Shown here: in pieces, positions 1 to 12,300 of the stretch | Numbering within the stretch: the first letter of the stretch is position 1 | How the letters are laid out: every line of letters starts with the position of its first letter | Source: Protonemura montana | Taxonomy: Eukaryota; Arthropoda; Insecta; Plecoptera; Nemouridae | Length of the DNA stretch: 64,000 nucleotides | Assembly (NCBI GenBank): GCA_947568835.1 | Contig: OX387602.1 | Location: 7,844,570 to 7,908,569 of the forward strand | Direction of reading: 5' to 3' | The notes under the pieces: generated by a model | Databases searched by the model: none | What the model was told of the DNA's origin: nothing | What the model saw: only the letters and a program-made list of their open reading frames with translations | Program-made: the position numbers and the translations under genes

Positions 1-117
1 GTTGGAGGTTAAATCGCGCTGTTGTACCCACATAGACGTGGATTATCATTGCAATCTGCAATCGGCTTATGAATGCAATCCTGGAAATTCCATCAACTTA
101 GCTCGGACTCGCCAAAC

Positions 118-196
118 TTCCACAGCTGGTTCATCGTAGAATCAAATATTAGCACCGCGCTAAAACGGTTTGGCTACCACTCTGAGCTATAACTGG
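118..196 (-). repeat. tRNA-like remnant (pseudo-tRNA or SINE head)
   Basis: Read on the minus strand, TAGCTCAGAGTGG (ending at 189) resembles a polymerase III A box. About 42 nt further on, TTTGATTCT resembles a weak B box, which is the normal tRNA spacing. Between them an ACCG/CGGT stem (154-169) sits where an anticodon arm would be. The D arm does not close properly, its loop sizes are off, and no clean acceptor stem is visible, so this is not a working tRNA gene. A decayed tRNA-derived SINE or tRNA pseudogene is the best reading. The similarity could be partly chance. Confidence 0.3.
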
Positions 197-582
197 GTAC
201 TTAGCTTGATTTTAAGGTACCTGGAGTGTAATCCGGACACTGTTTTTGAGTGACAATGGGCGGAACAATTTTGATGTAGTTTCTCTCGCACGAAACAATG
301 CTCCTCGAAGCCTATTATTGAGTAAACAGTTTCTAAAACTTGTTGCAAAACACGAATACAGGATTCAGCCAACAGCAATATGCGTGGTGGAAGTGTTTAG
401 AATGTAGACAATACTCAAGTACCTGGAAGCACCCCGCAGCGCAAGTGGCATCCTCTGAAGTGGAGTTAGTTTCTCAGATACGAAAATCAGCTCAAGAAAG
501 CACGCGAAGTCAACAACAATGAATTGTGCATAAATAATTCTGTAATATGCTGCCTAGCATCGCTTTGACGTTTCGGAAATTC

Positions 583-630
583 CCCTAAACGCAGCCCGCA
601 GATCAAAACCGGCACCTCCACTTACTAAGA
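583..630 (+). repeat. Dispersed repeat copy A (GCAGCCCGCAG...GGCACCTCCACT)
   Basis: Contains GCAGCCCGCAGA followed, after a short spacer, by GGCACCTCCACTTACTAAG. The same arrangement recurs at 761-810, 40411-40470 and 50631-50690. Shorter copies of the GGCACCTCCAC end occur at 26707, 51181 and 54131. The family is not recognised; it may be one end of a transposable element. Confidence 0.55.
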
Positions 631-760
631 CATTTGTTCTCAAATTATGTTTTACCGGTTCCAGATATAGTACCTATATTTTGTACGGACATTTATAATT
701 GTAAGTAACAACTTCACTTAGTACTAATTGCCCGTGTCCACATTTATTTAATAAAAAAGT

Positions 761-810
761 ACCCGTGAACGCAGTCCACAGAGCAATACTGGCACCTCCA
801 CTATTAAAAA
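761..810 (+). repeat. Dispersed repeat copy B
   Basis: Contains ACGCAGTCCACAGAG followed by CTGGCACCTCCACTATTAAAA. Its core begins exactly 180 bp after that of copy A, in the same orientation. The DNA following the two copies is not obviously similar, so this does not look like a simple recent tandem duplication. Confidence 0.5.
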
Positions 811-1702
811 TATGAATACGCGTTAATTATATTATGAAATCCACGCAAACTTCTGGTGGTTGTCTGGTGATGAGGCTGACATGAAGGCTTAATATGGTGG
901 ACAGACAAGAGCTGAAAGAGAACAATAGACATGCAGGAACCTCGAAATTCCACTGGGAGGTGAACATACTGTAGGTATGGGACAAGCACACAGGCAAACA
1001 ATGTATTGCATGCATGCAGATAATCTGTGGAGTACAACGTATTGGCAAGATGTCGGAGGGGGCAGTTAATCCATTATCCGGATAGGAGACACCTGCGGTC
1101 AACAATGTCTACAATGTTCCCGTTCTTGCGAGTTAAGTTTATCCTAAACTCCTACAGAATTTATCTTTTACGACGAGGACCACAAATTTGAATGTATTGA
1201 AAATTTTTTATGGAAAAATGGTGAAAAGAGCCGAGTATTAAAATTAATAAAAACTTTAAATTACTTGAAGATGTGGTTTAACAATCAAACCCGGAAAAAA
1301 GTTACGGTTAGTAGGAGAGCCATGCTGCCAATTTCCCACTTTTTTTGGCTTATTTTTATTTGTATTTGCATCGTCTCTTGTTGTTACAAAGGGATTACAT
1401 AAATTCACTATCTGAGCATTCTGCTGTATAACTTGGATGAGAAAGCGTCATTGCTTAAGTTTTTTTTTCAGTTTGCGTTTAGATACGAGTAAAGTAAAGT
1501 AAATTCGATAAGGTCCTAAACTGGAACCGAATAACTCGGAACGACGTGGGTTACACGACTCCAAGACGAGAAAGAAAAGACAAAATGGATAATGGTTTCT
1601 ATTGGACACGTAGTACTATGTTCCGCGTGGGCAGCGGCTGCCCACCGTCGACCTTGAACATGCAGATGCTGGAAATGGATCGAGTATTGAAGTGGTACTC
1701 AC

Positions 1703-1846
1703 ACTCATCGTGGTCTTTGGCGGTGACAGTGAGGACGGTGTGTTGGATGTCTTCATTCTCGTCGACTTCCGCCTCGTAAAGGGCCTTGTCGAAGTACGGA
1801 GGGTTGTCATTCTTGTCCGCGATGCCGATTCGGATGAATTTTGTCA
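1703..1846 (-). CDS. CadN: N-cadherin internal exon (extracellular cadherin repeat linker), partial gene
   Basis: One internal coding exon of a classical-type arthropod cadherin, a membrane adhesion protein whose tandem extracellular repeats bind calcium at their junctions. The exon is 144 nt: two bases finishing one codon, 47 full codons, and one base starting the next, so both flanking introns are phase 1. Read on the minus strand, the acceptor ends TTTTGCTTGCAG and the donor reads GTGAGTACC, both close to consensus. The peptide carries the linker motif DKNDNPPYF, then LYEAEVDEN and ends AKDHDE, the usual calcium-ligand pattern at the end of one cadherin repeat and the start of the next. 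From memory of the family, the match to insect CadN is very close. Cadherin identity is nearly certain; assignment to CadN rather than a paralogue is likely. The open frame runs past the donor for about 33 codons, but that part does not resemble cadherin and is intron. No neighbouring exon was recognised on either side. Confidence 0.87.
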
Positions 1847-4800
1847 CTGCAAGCAAAATTGAAATAGTTTTATTGGTGATCTTCATTAGAAATGTCAAAA
1901 ACTTCAATTTGGAGCAATTTGAAGTTATCGCTATTAAATAATCACAGTTGTTATAGTCATTACGATTCTGAGAAATATTATTAGTCTGAAATCTTAAAGG
2001 TTTTGTAACCATTTAAGGAACCTATAAGCATCGTCTTTGAAGATGATGATCTTTCTCAATAACCCTGTCAATTAAGACGAAAATTGCCTATGACCTGTTG
2101 CCATCATGGATAACGATGTTGTAGGCCATCGAAACCCGAGGATAGCTAGAATGATATTGCCTCATCCTTTTCCAACACGACACTCTTCATTAACGTCGTA
2201 AAGAGCTGAAAAAGTGTCACTTTTATTACAGGCTAACTAGTCATTTCACAATTATGGTCACCCCAAGAGATTCCATGAACAGCCCCGACGAAGATCATAT
2301 ATCACCATCTCCGGCGCAAGACAGAGATTTTTTTATGCCCCAAGGAGGCTTCGCAGGGTGTGTTGTGTTCAATCGTTTCCATATTGATTTTTCATAGGCC
2401 GAAGAGGAGCAGCCATCAAAAACGGCGACGCTTAAGTTCATAAATGTGAACCCTCTAGAGACGAGAACGCGTTTCAAGATGTGCCACGTTTAATTATCAG
2501 CGACAGTTTTAGTGCATTTGTATGCGGTTAAGGAGCCGTTTGGCGTTAAAATTTAATTGCTGTGTCACCCAAATACTCAGTACTAATGCATACAAGCGTC
2601 GCTTTTACAGTGAAACACAAGCGTGGAGATATAGAGTATGGTCCTCCTAGCAATAAAGTGCTTCATTTTGATAAGCTGAAGTAAAGTGCTTTCGAAAAAG
2701 TCAATATCTTAGAGTTACCCTAAAACTTTAGTATCGTTTTTCATCAATTTTTTCTTATATTAAATCTGTAAAAAATTATCGAAATTGAATAACGGAAGTT
2801 TGTTTACCGTTTCATGATTTACGTTTAGCATTTTCTATTAAGTCTAGCTTTTGCTGGAGATTACGCCGAGCGGCGGTTGAATCTACTTTCATGCGAAAAT
2901 GTCGGAAACAGTTTGAGTTTTGATTAAAGGTTTGCAATCTAACAGCCAATTAGGAAGATACTTATCGGTCTGTAACCACCAAGTTCCACAGGAACCAGAA
3001 GCTACATCAGAATCTGCAAACGATAAAAAAAAAACTGCTGTCGAGCTTAAATAATTGTTTGGGAAATTATTGATGTCAACTAGCAATTAGTACAAATTAG
3101 TACTGCATCCAAAATAAAACTAGACTTACATATCAACCATAATATCTAAGCATGAAAACGATATTGATCATCAAATGAATTAATTTTAATGCAAATTACT
3201 TGTATAATAAGATCATCACATGTATCAAGCCGACACAACATCGGAAAGGGATATTACTATTCTAAACATATAGGTATACGTTGTGGAATGTTAAAACAAT
3301 TTGGTGCACTTATAATAATGAGCAGAGGTTAGCTCTGTGCACCACACAGTAGAGGGCGCTGGCTCAGGTTGGTTCAGGATGATTCTGTTGCACTGGAGGA
3401 GCATACGGAGCACACAGCCTCCGGGGAAGCATCGCTCATCTGCTAAGTCGGACACGTCGTATGTTCCGCACGAGCAGGCCAAAGGTTCCACACCACAGGG
3501 ATTCCACCCGTTAGCCCGCTGGCCGAAAACTACCACCAATATTCCACTAGTAAGTAAATATATTTACACTTTACAACTCAAGTTGTATATTTACGGAAAT
3601 GTTCTGTATATGTGGGTTAGGTACACTTGACGTTTTAATTAAATTCGAAATTCTCTAGTTCTACGTTATTACCTGTGGACTGTGCTTTTGTCATAGTTCT
3701 GAAGCTTTGACGGAGTAAATAGATGCGCTGTATTTCTAATCGAGCACAAATGAAGCATAAAATTTGTCTAGAAATTATATAGCAGCTGTCACATTTTCCC
3801 TGAACACACATTGGAGTGGCAGTTGGCAAATTTTGCTCGGTGTGTGGCAACTTGCCAAAGGGATTCTGATTGAAATTAAAGTGCAATAAGTGCTATGTGG
3901 TTGGACGGCGTGCACAGTGCTGACAACTTTACCGAAATGGACAACGTGCACGGCGACACTCATCAATTATTCTATAAATATTCAAGAAGCCGGAACACAT
4001 CTGTTAGAGCAACCGCTCTAAGTTGAGAGGAAGGCATTTGAACAGTTTCCTCCGCAAAACAATTAATAATTTAGATATATTCAAGGAAGAAAAAAAATCA
4101 TAAATGAGCAAAGGGTTACAACAAATGCATTGGGTAGCGTTTTGAAAGAAAATTGGTGGGATCAAAGATCTAAATGGCTTGGATGTTAGGATTGGATTTA
4201 CTGCAATCAGTACTTTTTTAAGTGAAACTAGAATACTTTTCCGCTGATGATGACTGACAATATATCGCAGTTGATTTCATACTCTGATCATTTTACCCGA
4301 TAAAACGTCATGCCTTGACATAAAAAAATATTCCTTTGATAGATCAAATATGCAAGCCATAAAAAAAAAAGTTCAATTGAGCTTCTGTAAAAACAAAATC
4401 TCGGCAAATTCAAATCGGGGAATTGGTATGAGCTAAAAATATTCCTTATCAATGCACATCTAATCTACATACAATTGAAGGTATGGAGTAGACATCAAAA
4501 TACTACGAAAAATTACGAAAAAAAACTCACGTAGACTACCATTCCTTACTTTCAAATGAAACCATTATGATTGGAATCGAATATCTATCAGATATGATGT
4601 ATTAGCCCATAAGTTGAGACCTCGACCCAGCGATGGTTTAGGGGCTTAATATATATCCCAAAGTGCAGTCGGATAGAGAATGTCCCATCCATAGCTCTAG
4701 TTATCGAAGTTAATTCCAATAAAAATGTCACCACAATGGCGCAATATACAAGGCGTTGTCAGAGAAGATTTTCGTGAAGATAAAAACACGGTGGTAAAAT

Positions 4801-6096
4801 ATCTTTAACAGAGGACAATGCTAGAAATCAAGACATAAATCAAGTGTCGCCTCTGTTTTGGTGCATCGGTACTCTAACAAAGTATACCGTTCCCGTTTAG
4901 CTTCCAGTTAATTGCTTGGTTGCCCAGGACAGTGTATTTAATTTATTCCTATTTATTTAGATTAGCTCTTGGGAGGAGTTAGTTGGCAAACTAATTTGTT
5001 TTTTTGAATGAGAAAACTTTTGGAAACAGTGACGGTAATTCGCACCTGCAGAATACTAATTTGTTAATGAATCAAATTGTCAATTCCCGTTTATTGAGCG
5101 ATGCACTTAATCAATACAGATGAAGGATGACTTCTTGATTTACTGTTAGCATCTAATATGTTCTGAATATATGTCTTGAACACTTCGATCTGCGTTGCGG
5201 TATCCTCGAACTCGAAGTACCTTCTTAATTACCATCCGGAACTCAGTTCTTGAAACAATAAGCAAACAGCTGCGAATCGACACCGAGAAAATAATTAATA
5301 AGCGAAAGATGACGAAAACATACTGCACTTGCATTTAGAATTATTACATTCCAAGAAGAGAGCGAAACGGAATTTAATTTCAACAATATTTGCTCACGAA
5401 CATCTTCGTTCTTGACTATTTCCAAAGATAAACCGATTTCCAGTCATACCGACAACGAACTGTACCAGGCTTTTAGAAAAAGCACATAAAATGGCTTTAT
5501 ATTCTTGTTTGCTTGAAAAGGAAGATACATTAATTTAATACTAAATAAACTCGAGCGAAAAACTAGGGTTTATGCGTAAAACTTTTGATGAAGATAATTC
5601 TTAGTTTTCGAGATTGCAATCATTGCCATAAAAGTAGAATACAAGTCTATGTGAAATTTTGCACGTAATAAAAACAGGTCGGTCGCAGTAACGTATGAGG
5701 TATGTGTTTATTATTTAAAAGGTGGATGGCTTACCCTCTTCTTCTTTGTAATCAAGTCACGAAAGAGTGCCTTCACTAATAGAACACGAGGGTTCTATTT
5801 CTTAAGTCTCAATGCGAGCATCATCATTAAATTTCTATGTTTAAGCACGTTTGCTCATTACGACCAGGTGCATATCCTAAAGAAGAAAACTTGGTCGGAA
5901 ATCACGAGGGAAATATTTCTGTAATAGAAAACTTTAATGACCTACAGAGAGGCCTAAGATCTTCGGTAAGAAGACCACAAAGTAATGGCATGATAAAAAT
6001 ACTCATTATTTCTGTTTTATTTTAGAAGGCTAAATAATTTTATCACCAATTATAAGAATATCAATTTGTCATTCTCAAAGTATGATACATTAAATA
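1847..6096. other. Non-coding stretch, presumed cadherin intron
   Basis: No recognisable gene. Open frames here are short and lack family motifs. A sister copy of the 144-nt cadherin exon was searched for by eye on the minus strand (DNPP and VDEN codon patterns) and not found. The only local departure is a GC-richer patch at about 3350-3549 with splice-like edges, discussed as a finding. The rest is AT-rich with short poly-A and poly-T runs. Confidence 0.55.
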
Positions 6097-6126
6097 CCCC
6101 CCCCCCCCCCCCCAACCTACCTACCT
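6097..6126 (+). repeat. Poly-C tract with CCTA-type repeat
   Basis: Seventeen consecutive C bases (6097-6113) are followed by AACCTACCTACCTA. This is low-complexity DNA, also a G-rich strand on the complement, and the exact length is prone to sequencing and assembly error. Confidence 0.9.
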
Positions 6127-6500
6127 AAATTGCACAAAATAAAATGTCTACAATGTATCTTTTGTTACAACATTGATACCCCTATTTAATGTTTTCAATA
6201 TCACTGTACCTAAGTAAATGTTTTATAGGGAGAGGCTCCAAATTCAGTGAGTTCTTTTTCTAAAAACCGCCTAGTAACATATTCTTAAGCCTCCGAGAAA
6301 AATAGTCAATGCCACTGTCGCCGGCTGAAGAAGTGTTTTTTGTTAAGCGTCACAGTACGTTATGAACGGCGTAAAAGTGAACTATTTTCGAAAATGCAGC
6401 ATAAAAGAGCGACGTGTCGAGTTGATTTATGGAAGATTATCTCGGCTACAAAGTTTCTGTGATCGATGCTTAATGGCGGATGCAAAAAAGGGGCGCGAGT

Positions 6501-6517
6501 AGCAGCAGCAGCAGCAG
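6501..6517 (+). repeat. (AGC)n microsatellite
   Basis: Just under six perfect AGC units. No frame here supports a coding polyglutamine or polyserine tract, so it is treated as a simple repeat. Confidence 0.85.
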
Positions 6518-7689
6518 GGAAAGACTTGAGACGAGCTCGAATTATTCATTTTCAGTGTAATACCCAGAGAAGTCGAGTTACTGACAATACTACCTAAAGC
6601 TGCATCAGCAAGCCATGCTTTTACTGACCTGTATATTCAATGAATGCACTTTGAGTGATACAACCAAAGCACCCGGAAAACTTTCCAGGAAATACAAAAT
6701 TAATTCGTTACTCTCATATGTCGCAATTCTCAAATGACAAATCTCGTTCGTTACGTTACTAAACGGACATTTATTTTCTTTGTGACAGTAAAGAAAGACT
6801 GAGTGACTGCCGTAAATTGCGTCGTGCACAAATATACTTCATCAAAATTCCGAGAGTACAGCGACATGACCTCATAAAGTGCACCACAGGTTGCACTTGT
6901 CACGTTTATTACTTTGGGAAGATTAATCGTTAAATTAATCATCTTGAATGCTGATTTAGAATAATATACAAGGTACTCGTGAACTGCAATGCATAACTGA
7001 ACCCCTAACTCGCGGGTCACGTATTTTATACGCTATATTTCATATGCGGTGCATGCTCAACAAAACGAAAGCAAAGTTATATTATTATTCAATTCGTAAA
7101 ATATATATTGGGGATATTATTCGGCGATGAAATATATTTATTGTGTACATTCGTAGGACGCTGCCGACGACGACGGGTACGTCGAGTAAGTCCTCGGTAT
7201 TTCGAGTACACGAACGTCGAGTTCCCTGGCATTGACAAGCGCCCTCCGCGCGAGCCATTAGCATCTCTGCCCCTTCTCTGCATCTCTGCATCCCAACCCC
7301 TTTCCATCTCACACGGGGAAACATGTCTGAGGACGCTTAGGGCAGCTTGCTCGCAAATAAAACTGTTGAGTCTAGCATGGATCACAGTGGAAAGAAAGTA
7401 ATAAAGGTGGAAATGTTTAGCTTGTCGAGAATATTCTGAAATGTTTGCTCTTTGTGGTTGTCGAGTTCTAATAAGTTTGTGGCGGAACTTTCCGGTTCCA
7501 ACTCAGGACGCGTGAATCGAGAAAAGAGCTTTTTTTTTTAAAGGGAACCTAATTCTCTAGCAGCCAACATTTGATTTGTTTTTCGCCAATCCGATTAAAT
7601 TTAATGCGTAAAAATACAGCTCAAGGAAGAAATATAATTATTTCGTTAAATCGTGAACTTGTTTCGGAATGATGGGTGGTAATTGGTTT

Positions 7690-7719
7690 GGGAATGGGGA
7701 GGATTGGGGTGGTTCGGGG
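7690..7719 (+). other. Potential G-quadruplex motif
   Basis: Four G runs (GGG at 7690, GGGG at 7696, 7706 and 7716) are separated by loops of 3, 6 and 6 bases, which fits the standard G3+ N1-7 pattern on the plus strand. If this lies in a cadherin intron transcribed from the minus strand, the G-rich strand is the non-template partner of the C-rich transcript, so it would be a DNA rather than an RNA quadruplex. Function is unknown. Confidence 0.6.
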
Positions 7720-9229
7720 TTGTTTTGGTATACAGTTTTGGTTGATTAAATTTTAGTGTTTAATAATGTGAGTTTATGAAAAATTGCTGATCAGATATAC
7801 TTAATGTTCTGTAGGCTTTGTTACTGACATTTTAGCAAATGATGCAGATTCCTAAATATATACAGGTATGCAAGCAATACTCGTGGTTTAATTTAGTTGT
7901 AATTGGTTTAAAAACCGAGGGTGCATTTGATATATCTAATTTAAGTCATATGATATTTAAAACACAAACATATCGATTTAAAAATGTTAAATAAATTTCG
8001 CAAAATAATAATAAAATAGCACAGAATATTTTTGTTGCAATCAATCTCGAATTTTCAAGTGACATGGCAAGTCATGGGCATACTCAAAACACGGGATGTC
8101 GCTTAAAAACGTATCCTCTATGAGACTAGAAAATAGGCTTTCAGATATTTATCAGAGAGCAGAGACTAAGGAATACTATTGTGCGCTAGTCGATAGATCC
8201 TAACGAGATTTCAAGTGACATTTTCTGAGCTCACGAAAATATATAATATACTTAAAATACAACCAGGAGTGAAGATAAAAACAGTCTTTGAACCATGCCA
8301 TTTGAGTTTTCTCGAAGAGCATTTCAGTTTTCCAAACATAGAAAAGTGATTCAGTTTTGACGAATAATACAGCATATTACAGAACTCAATAACACGTAAA
8401 ATGACGCCGGTGAAGCAAGCTAATATACTTAACCTAGCTCCGAGTCGTGTTTGCAAAAGTCATCAAGCAAAAAGAACGCAAACAAATATCAACCCATTAC
8501 TCACACGACCAAAAGCAAATCAAAGCCGTGTACCAGCCCATTAATCCTATTCTCGAGGCAAAGTTTCGTAGATACGTGTTGTTATCAATCTCTACCCCCT
8601 TGGGTAATCAATTCGCTCTATCGACGGCAGGCACAACACGCTTGTAAATTGTCTAATTACTTATATAGCGGACGTGAACAGCGGAGTGCGATGTCACCTG
8701 ACGTTTAATACGCGTCGATTGTCCCACGACTGGGAATTATCGCATGGCAGTGCATTTCAATTTCTCTCTCCTATATTTCGCTTTGCTACTTGCATGCCAA
8801 GGGATGCACTCCCAAGTGATTGCATTACTCATTTATTCGCGTTCGACATTTATATATGATACGCCGCGGTTGTGGAGAGAGAAAATATTGGTCGGTGCTC
8901 CCAGGTATTATTTTGTTGAAATTATTGATGTGGTTGCGATCTTTGTATGCCGGGTGCGAAATGAGCATGCCATGGTTATGTTCTGCACCTGGGTTGGGTT
9001 ACATGGCTGTGTTTTAAAGAGCTTGTTGTGATGTGGATGTCCTTTTTGTCCTTGCTTTAATAGAGAATAGTAATAGATTATAGTCTTGGCGTATCATCAG
9101 CTCCTAGAATGACTCGAGTCGAGTAATCTATGGTTCCTTAGAGAATGTAAATCTCGAACTAAATTAGAGAAACGCCATTAAAAGTTAAAACATAACCACT
9201 GAAACAATGGCGCTGAAAACTTCCGCTGG

Positions 9230-9360
9230 ATCTACTGGCGTTCTAGTCTCATTTGTACACTTTTTACATCTGAATTGGGGATTTAGGAAAGAATTGGGGC
9301 AGTGCCGTCATAAGGACATATAATTTTAATACTTTAAAATGTTCGATACTGCCAGTAGAT
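9230..9360. mobile_element. Possible small inverted-repeat element (MITE-like)
   Basis: ATCTACTGGC at 9230-9239 and its exact reverse complement GCCAGTAGAT at 9351-9360 bound a 131-bp AT-rich segment with no coding capacity. The arms do not extend convincingly inward or outward, and no clear target-site duplication is visible, so chance pairing is possible. Confidence 0.25.
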
Positions 9361-12300
9361 GGTCGGATTTGTCATCCTGCGGGATTATTTTTGAATCAGC
9401 TTATCACGGAATCAGCAGTTCACGGCTAGCGCGAATAGTAAGCGCGAATCATCTGTTGGTCCTGGATCTAGGCTAATATCTCGACGATGATCACAAATGG
9501 GAGCAATGCTCTGTTTGAAACCGAATTTGACAAACTGCATTAAAGCGGTGATTTTTTCCATGAATTCATCTTTCTAACACAGTATTGCAGCGTTTGAAGT
9601 CGCTACTCGGCTTCTGTCGGGTGCTCGATATGCTCTTCAGTCTACAGACGCGTAACAGACAGCTAGAAAGGCCAGTTATCATTCTGTAATCCTTCATATC
9701 AGATGGAAATAATTACAAGTTCTGTTTAGCATTGCTCTGCGAGTCGATCTTGCTCCAGTGATGGAATGGATGGAAATGATAATAAAGTTGGAAGTCGGAT
9801 AATGTATCTGTCTTCGTGGATAGATCGAAGATAAAGTAAATTAGAAATACCGAAACACCACAATTTTAAAACGTATTAGCAGCACAATAGGAACATGCAC
9901 ACAATAATAATCTTCCGCTTGGAAAACGCAGAATGCAGTTTATTGTATCTTCACAATAATAAAGTGCAATCTTACAGAATATATTTTGTTCTCTGCCGAG
10001 AGGAATACCAATTAGAAGTATGGGATTGCGTCTGATGCCACGTTTCCACCAAGCTTAATAAATAATATTGCATCGAAATTAGAGTGACTGAAACAAGCAG
10101 CTTGAGTTTATTTATTGCATTTCTCATCGCAAGATGGCATTCTCCAATAAAAATTAAGTTCATATTTGGAGCAGACATTACTTACTGTTCTGTCAAATAT
10201 AGCTTATGAATCTTGAGTAATTCAAACGTAAGAAAGTAACGAAATAGTTTGTAACTTAATCATTAAGAGTCCTAACGAGTAATTAAGGTCTTCCTCGTTC
10301 ATACTTCCATGATAATTAGGCATGGTATAAAACAAACTAATTAATTATTTTAGGAAACAGTAATTATATCCGCTAAATATGATTAAGTATTTATTTGAAG
10401 CTATGGACCCGTTTGATCATCAGCTCCTTTAGTTACTTCTCAGCATGGAAGACAAGGATACAAGAAACCGCATGCAACATTGTGTGAGGCAAGTTCCGTT
10501 CCCTCAATCCACAATCTACTAAAATTTAAAGGCAATCTTGAAAAGAGCCCACAACAAAACTGGCGGCTTTAACCAAGTTATACTTTACACGCAGCCAAGT
10601 TTTCTGCCTTTGTGTAAGCAGTAAGGGTGAAGACTAAGTCGACTTGGGCAAGTTTGTCCTAGATTTTCTCAGGCAGCACCTGAGCTGCACTGGCGCCCAA
10701 AAAAGGCACGCCAATTTCTCTTGCGCGAATTAGTTTTTGTCTGGCACCTTGCTGGTATTGTGCATGGAGGACCATTGCTGCATTTCGCAGAACCAGAGAA
10801 TTCCTTCATTTTGAAAGTACCCGGTTTAATATCGGCGTAAAAGAACAAGAAAAAAAGACAAATACATTTCTGTGCTAAAACCGTATTGTTCACTCTCAAG
10901 ACGAATGCAAATATCACGTCTGAACTCACGGTACAAGCATTTGGTATACCGTGACACTCGTCGCATTTACCGCCTGCTTGCCCGAATAATACATCCTGCA
11001 TGTTCCTTTTAGGCAGTTTTCATGAATGGATAAGCAAAAATGCATTTACTTTTATTCATTTATGTTATTTACTTTTTACTTTTTCAGACAAAAGTAGTCA
11101 AAGAAATAGAGGGAAGCGAACAGGAGGGCAGATAATTGAAATTAATGTTTGATGTTTTTAACTTCGGAAACTGCGCATTGAAAGCGGATTATTTGGTCAG
11201 CAACTCGGCAAAATCCTGTTGTTGTTTCATATGCAGGCTGAGTATAAGAAACAGGAGCGGGAATAAAATGAATGCCAGGATCAGGATCAGTGCCAGAATT
11301 TGAAGTTCATACAACAAGCATAGTAAAATAAAGTCCTTCTGTGGTAGAACAGGTCAGGTACTACAGACACTGGTGAGGCACGAGGGGGCGGGCACGTTTG
11401 GAAAATTCACCGCATTATATTTTTAGAAGAGGTAAGCTATCGTGAAAAAAGTTTCGTTATTCTGACATAACAAAGTCCATGTAAACCCGATTAATTTTTG
11501 CTACGGCCATGATGAAAAAAAGGCTTGGAAAAAGCTCGGCATTAATGTCCGAAATGGATTAGTGGCCGTCGGTTATCAAGAGAAATTATTGAGAGGCCAT
11601 TATTGGGAAAAAAATATATGGACGAAGACGAGTAATTTTAGTCCATGGTCCGGATGAGAAGGGATCGTTCAATTAAATGACCTAATGACATTTAGAGCAA
11701 GCAGACTTTACTGTCGCTAATTGCCAACTCAGATTTATATTTCTAGCACGTCAGTTTAGCGTGGCCACTATTGTTTCTTTCGGTTTCAGGCATCTCAAAA
11801 TCTAACTAGAGGCCGAGAGCTATACGTTCAAAAATATTAATAACAAAAAAAAACTAACGGAAGCTTGATGCAGGATGTTGCGGAAATTACCATGCGAACC
11901 TAAAAGCAAGCTCATATCGCTACAATTTTAAAGCTGTGTCTGCCAGTGCATCTTGGAGCCACAAGTTCGGACTATCAATGCAAACCAATATTGCTTGAGT
12001 AAACACTTGTATGTCACATTCGCCAAAAGACACTAAACCTGATTTTTGCTTGAAATAATAAAAATATCAAAATACAACTTTCAGGGAAAATGTTCCACCG
12101 AATTCACTGTACAAGCGATCACTTGGAGTCAGAAAAAAGGGCCCGCTTATAAGCTGAGATACATGATACATGACTCAAACATTGAAGGAACATAATTTCA
12201 TAGAAATACAATATCGTACTTTGAAAGGGCCATTCGACAAGAACGTACGGGACCATTAAAAAACCCTTTTCAACATCAAGATCCTAACTGAATACATAAA

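Larger units (their letters stand above)
197..1702. other. Non-coding stretch downstream of the cadherin exon
   Basis: No gene recognised. In the direction of the cadherin gene this is intron following the exon. The next cadherin exon was looked for on the minus strand and not seen, so it should lie beyond the left edge. The overlapping minus-strand frames at 804-1105 are cysteine-rich but match no cadherin repeat and have no splice context. The stretch contains two copies of a dispersed short repeat, listed separately, and poly-T near 1460. Confidence 0.6.

Noticed and set aside
1599..1702. Continuation of the cadherin open frame past the splice donor
   Set aside because: The residues after AKDHDE lose cadherin character exactly at a consensus GTGAGT donor, so they are intron.
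8744..9031. 95-codon frame starting with a signal-peptide-like segment
   Set aside because: An AT-rich and T-rich start mimics a signal peptide; no mature domain, promoter or intron boundaries are evident.
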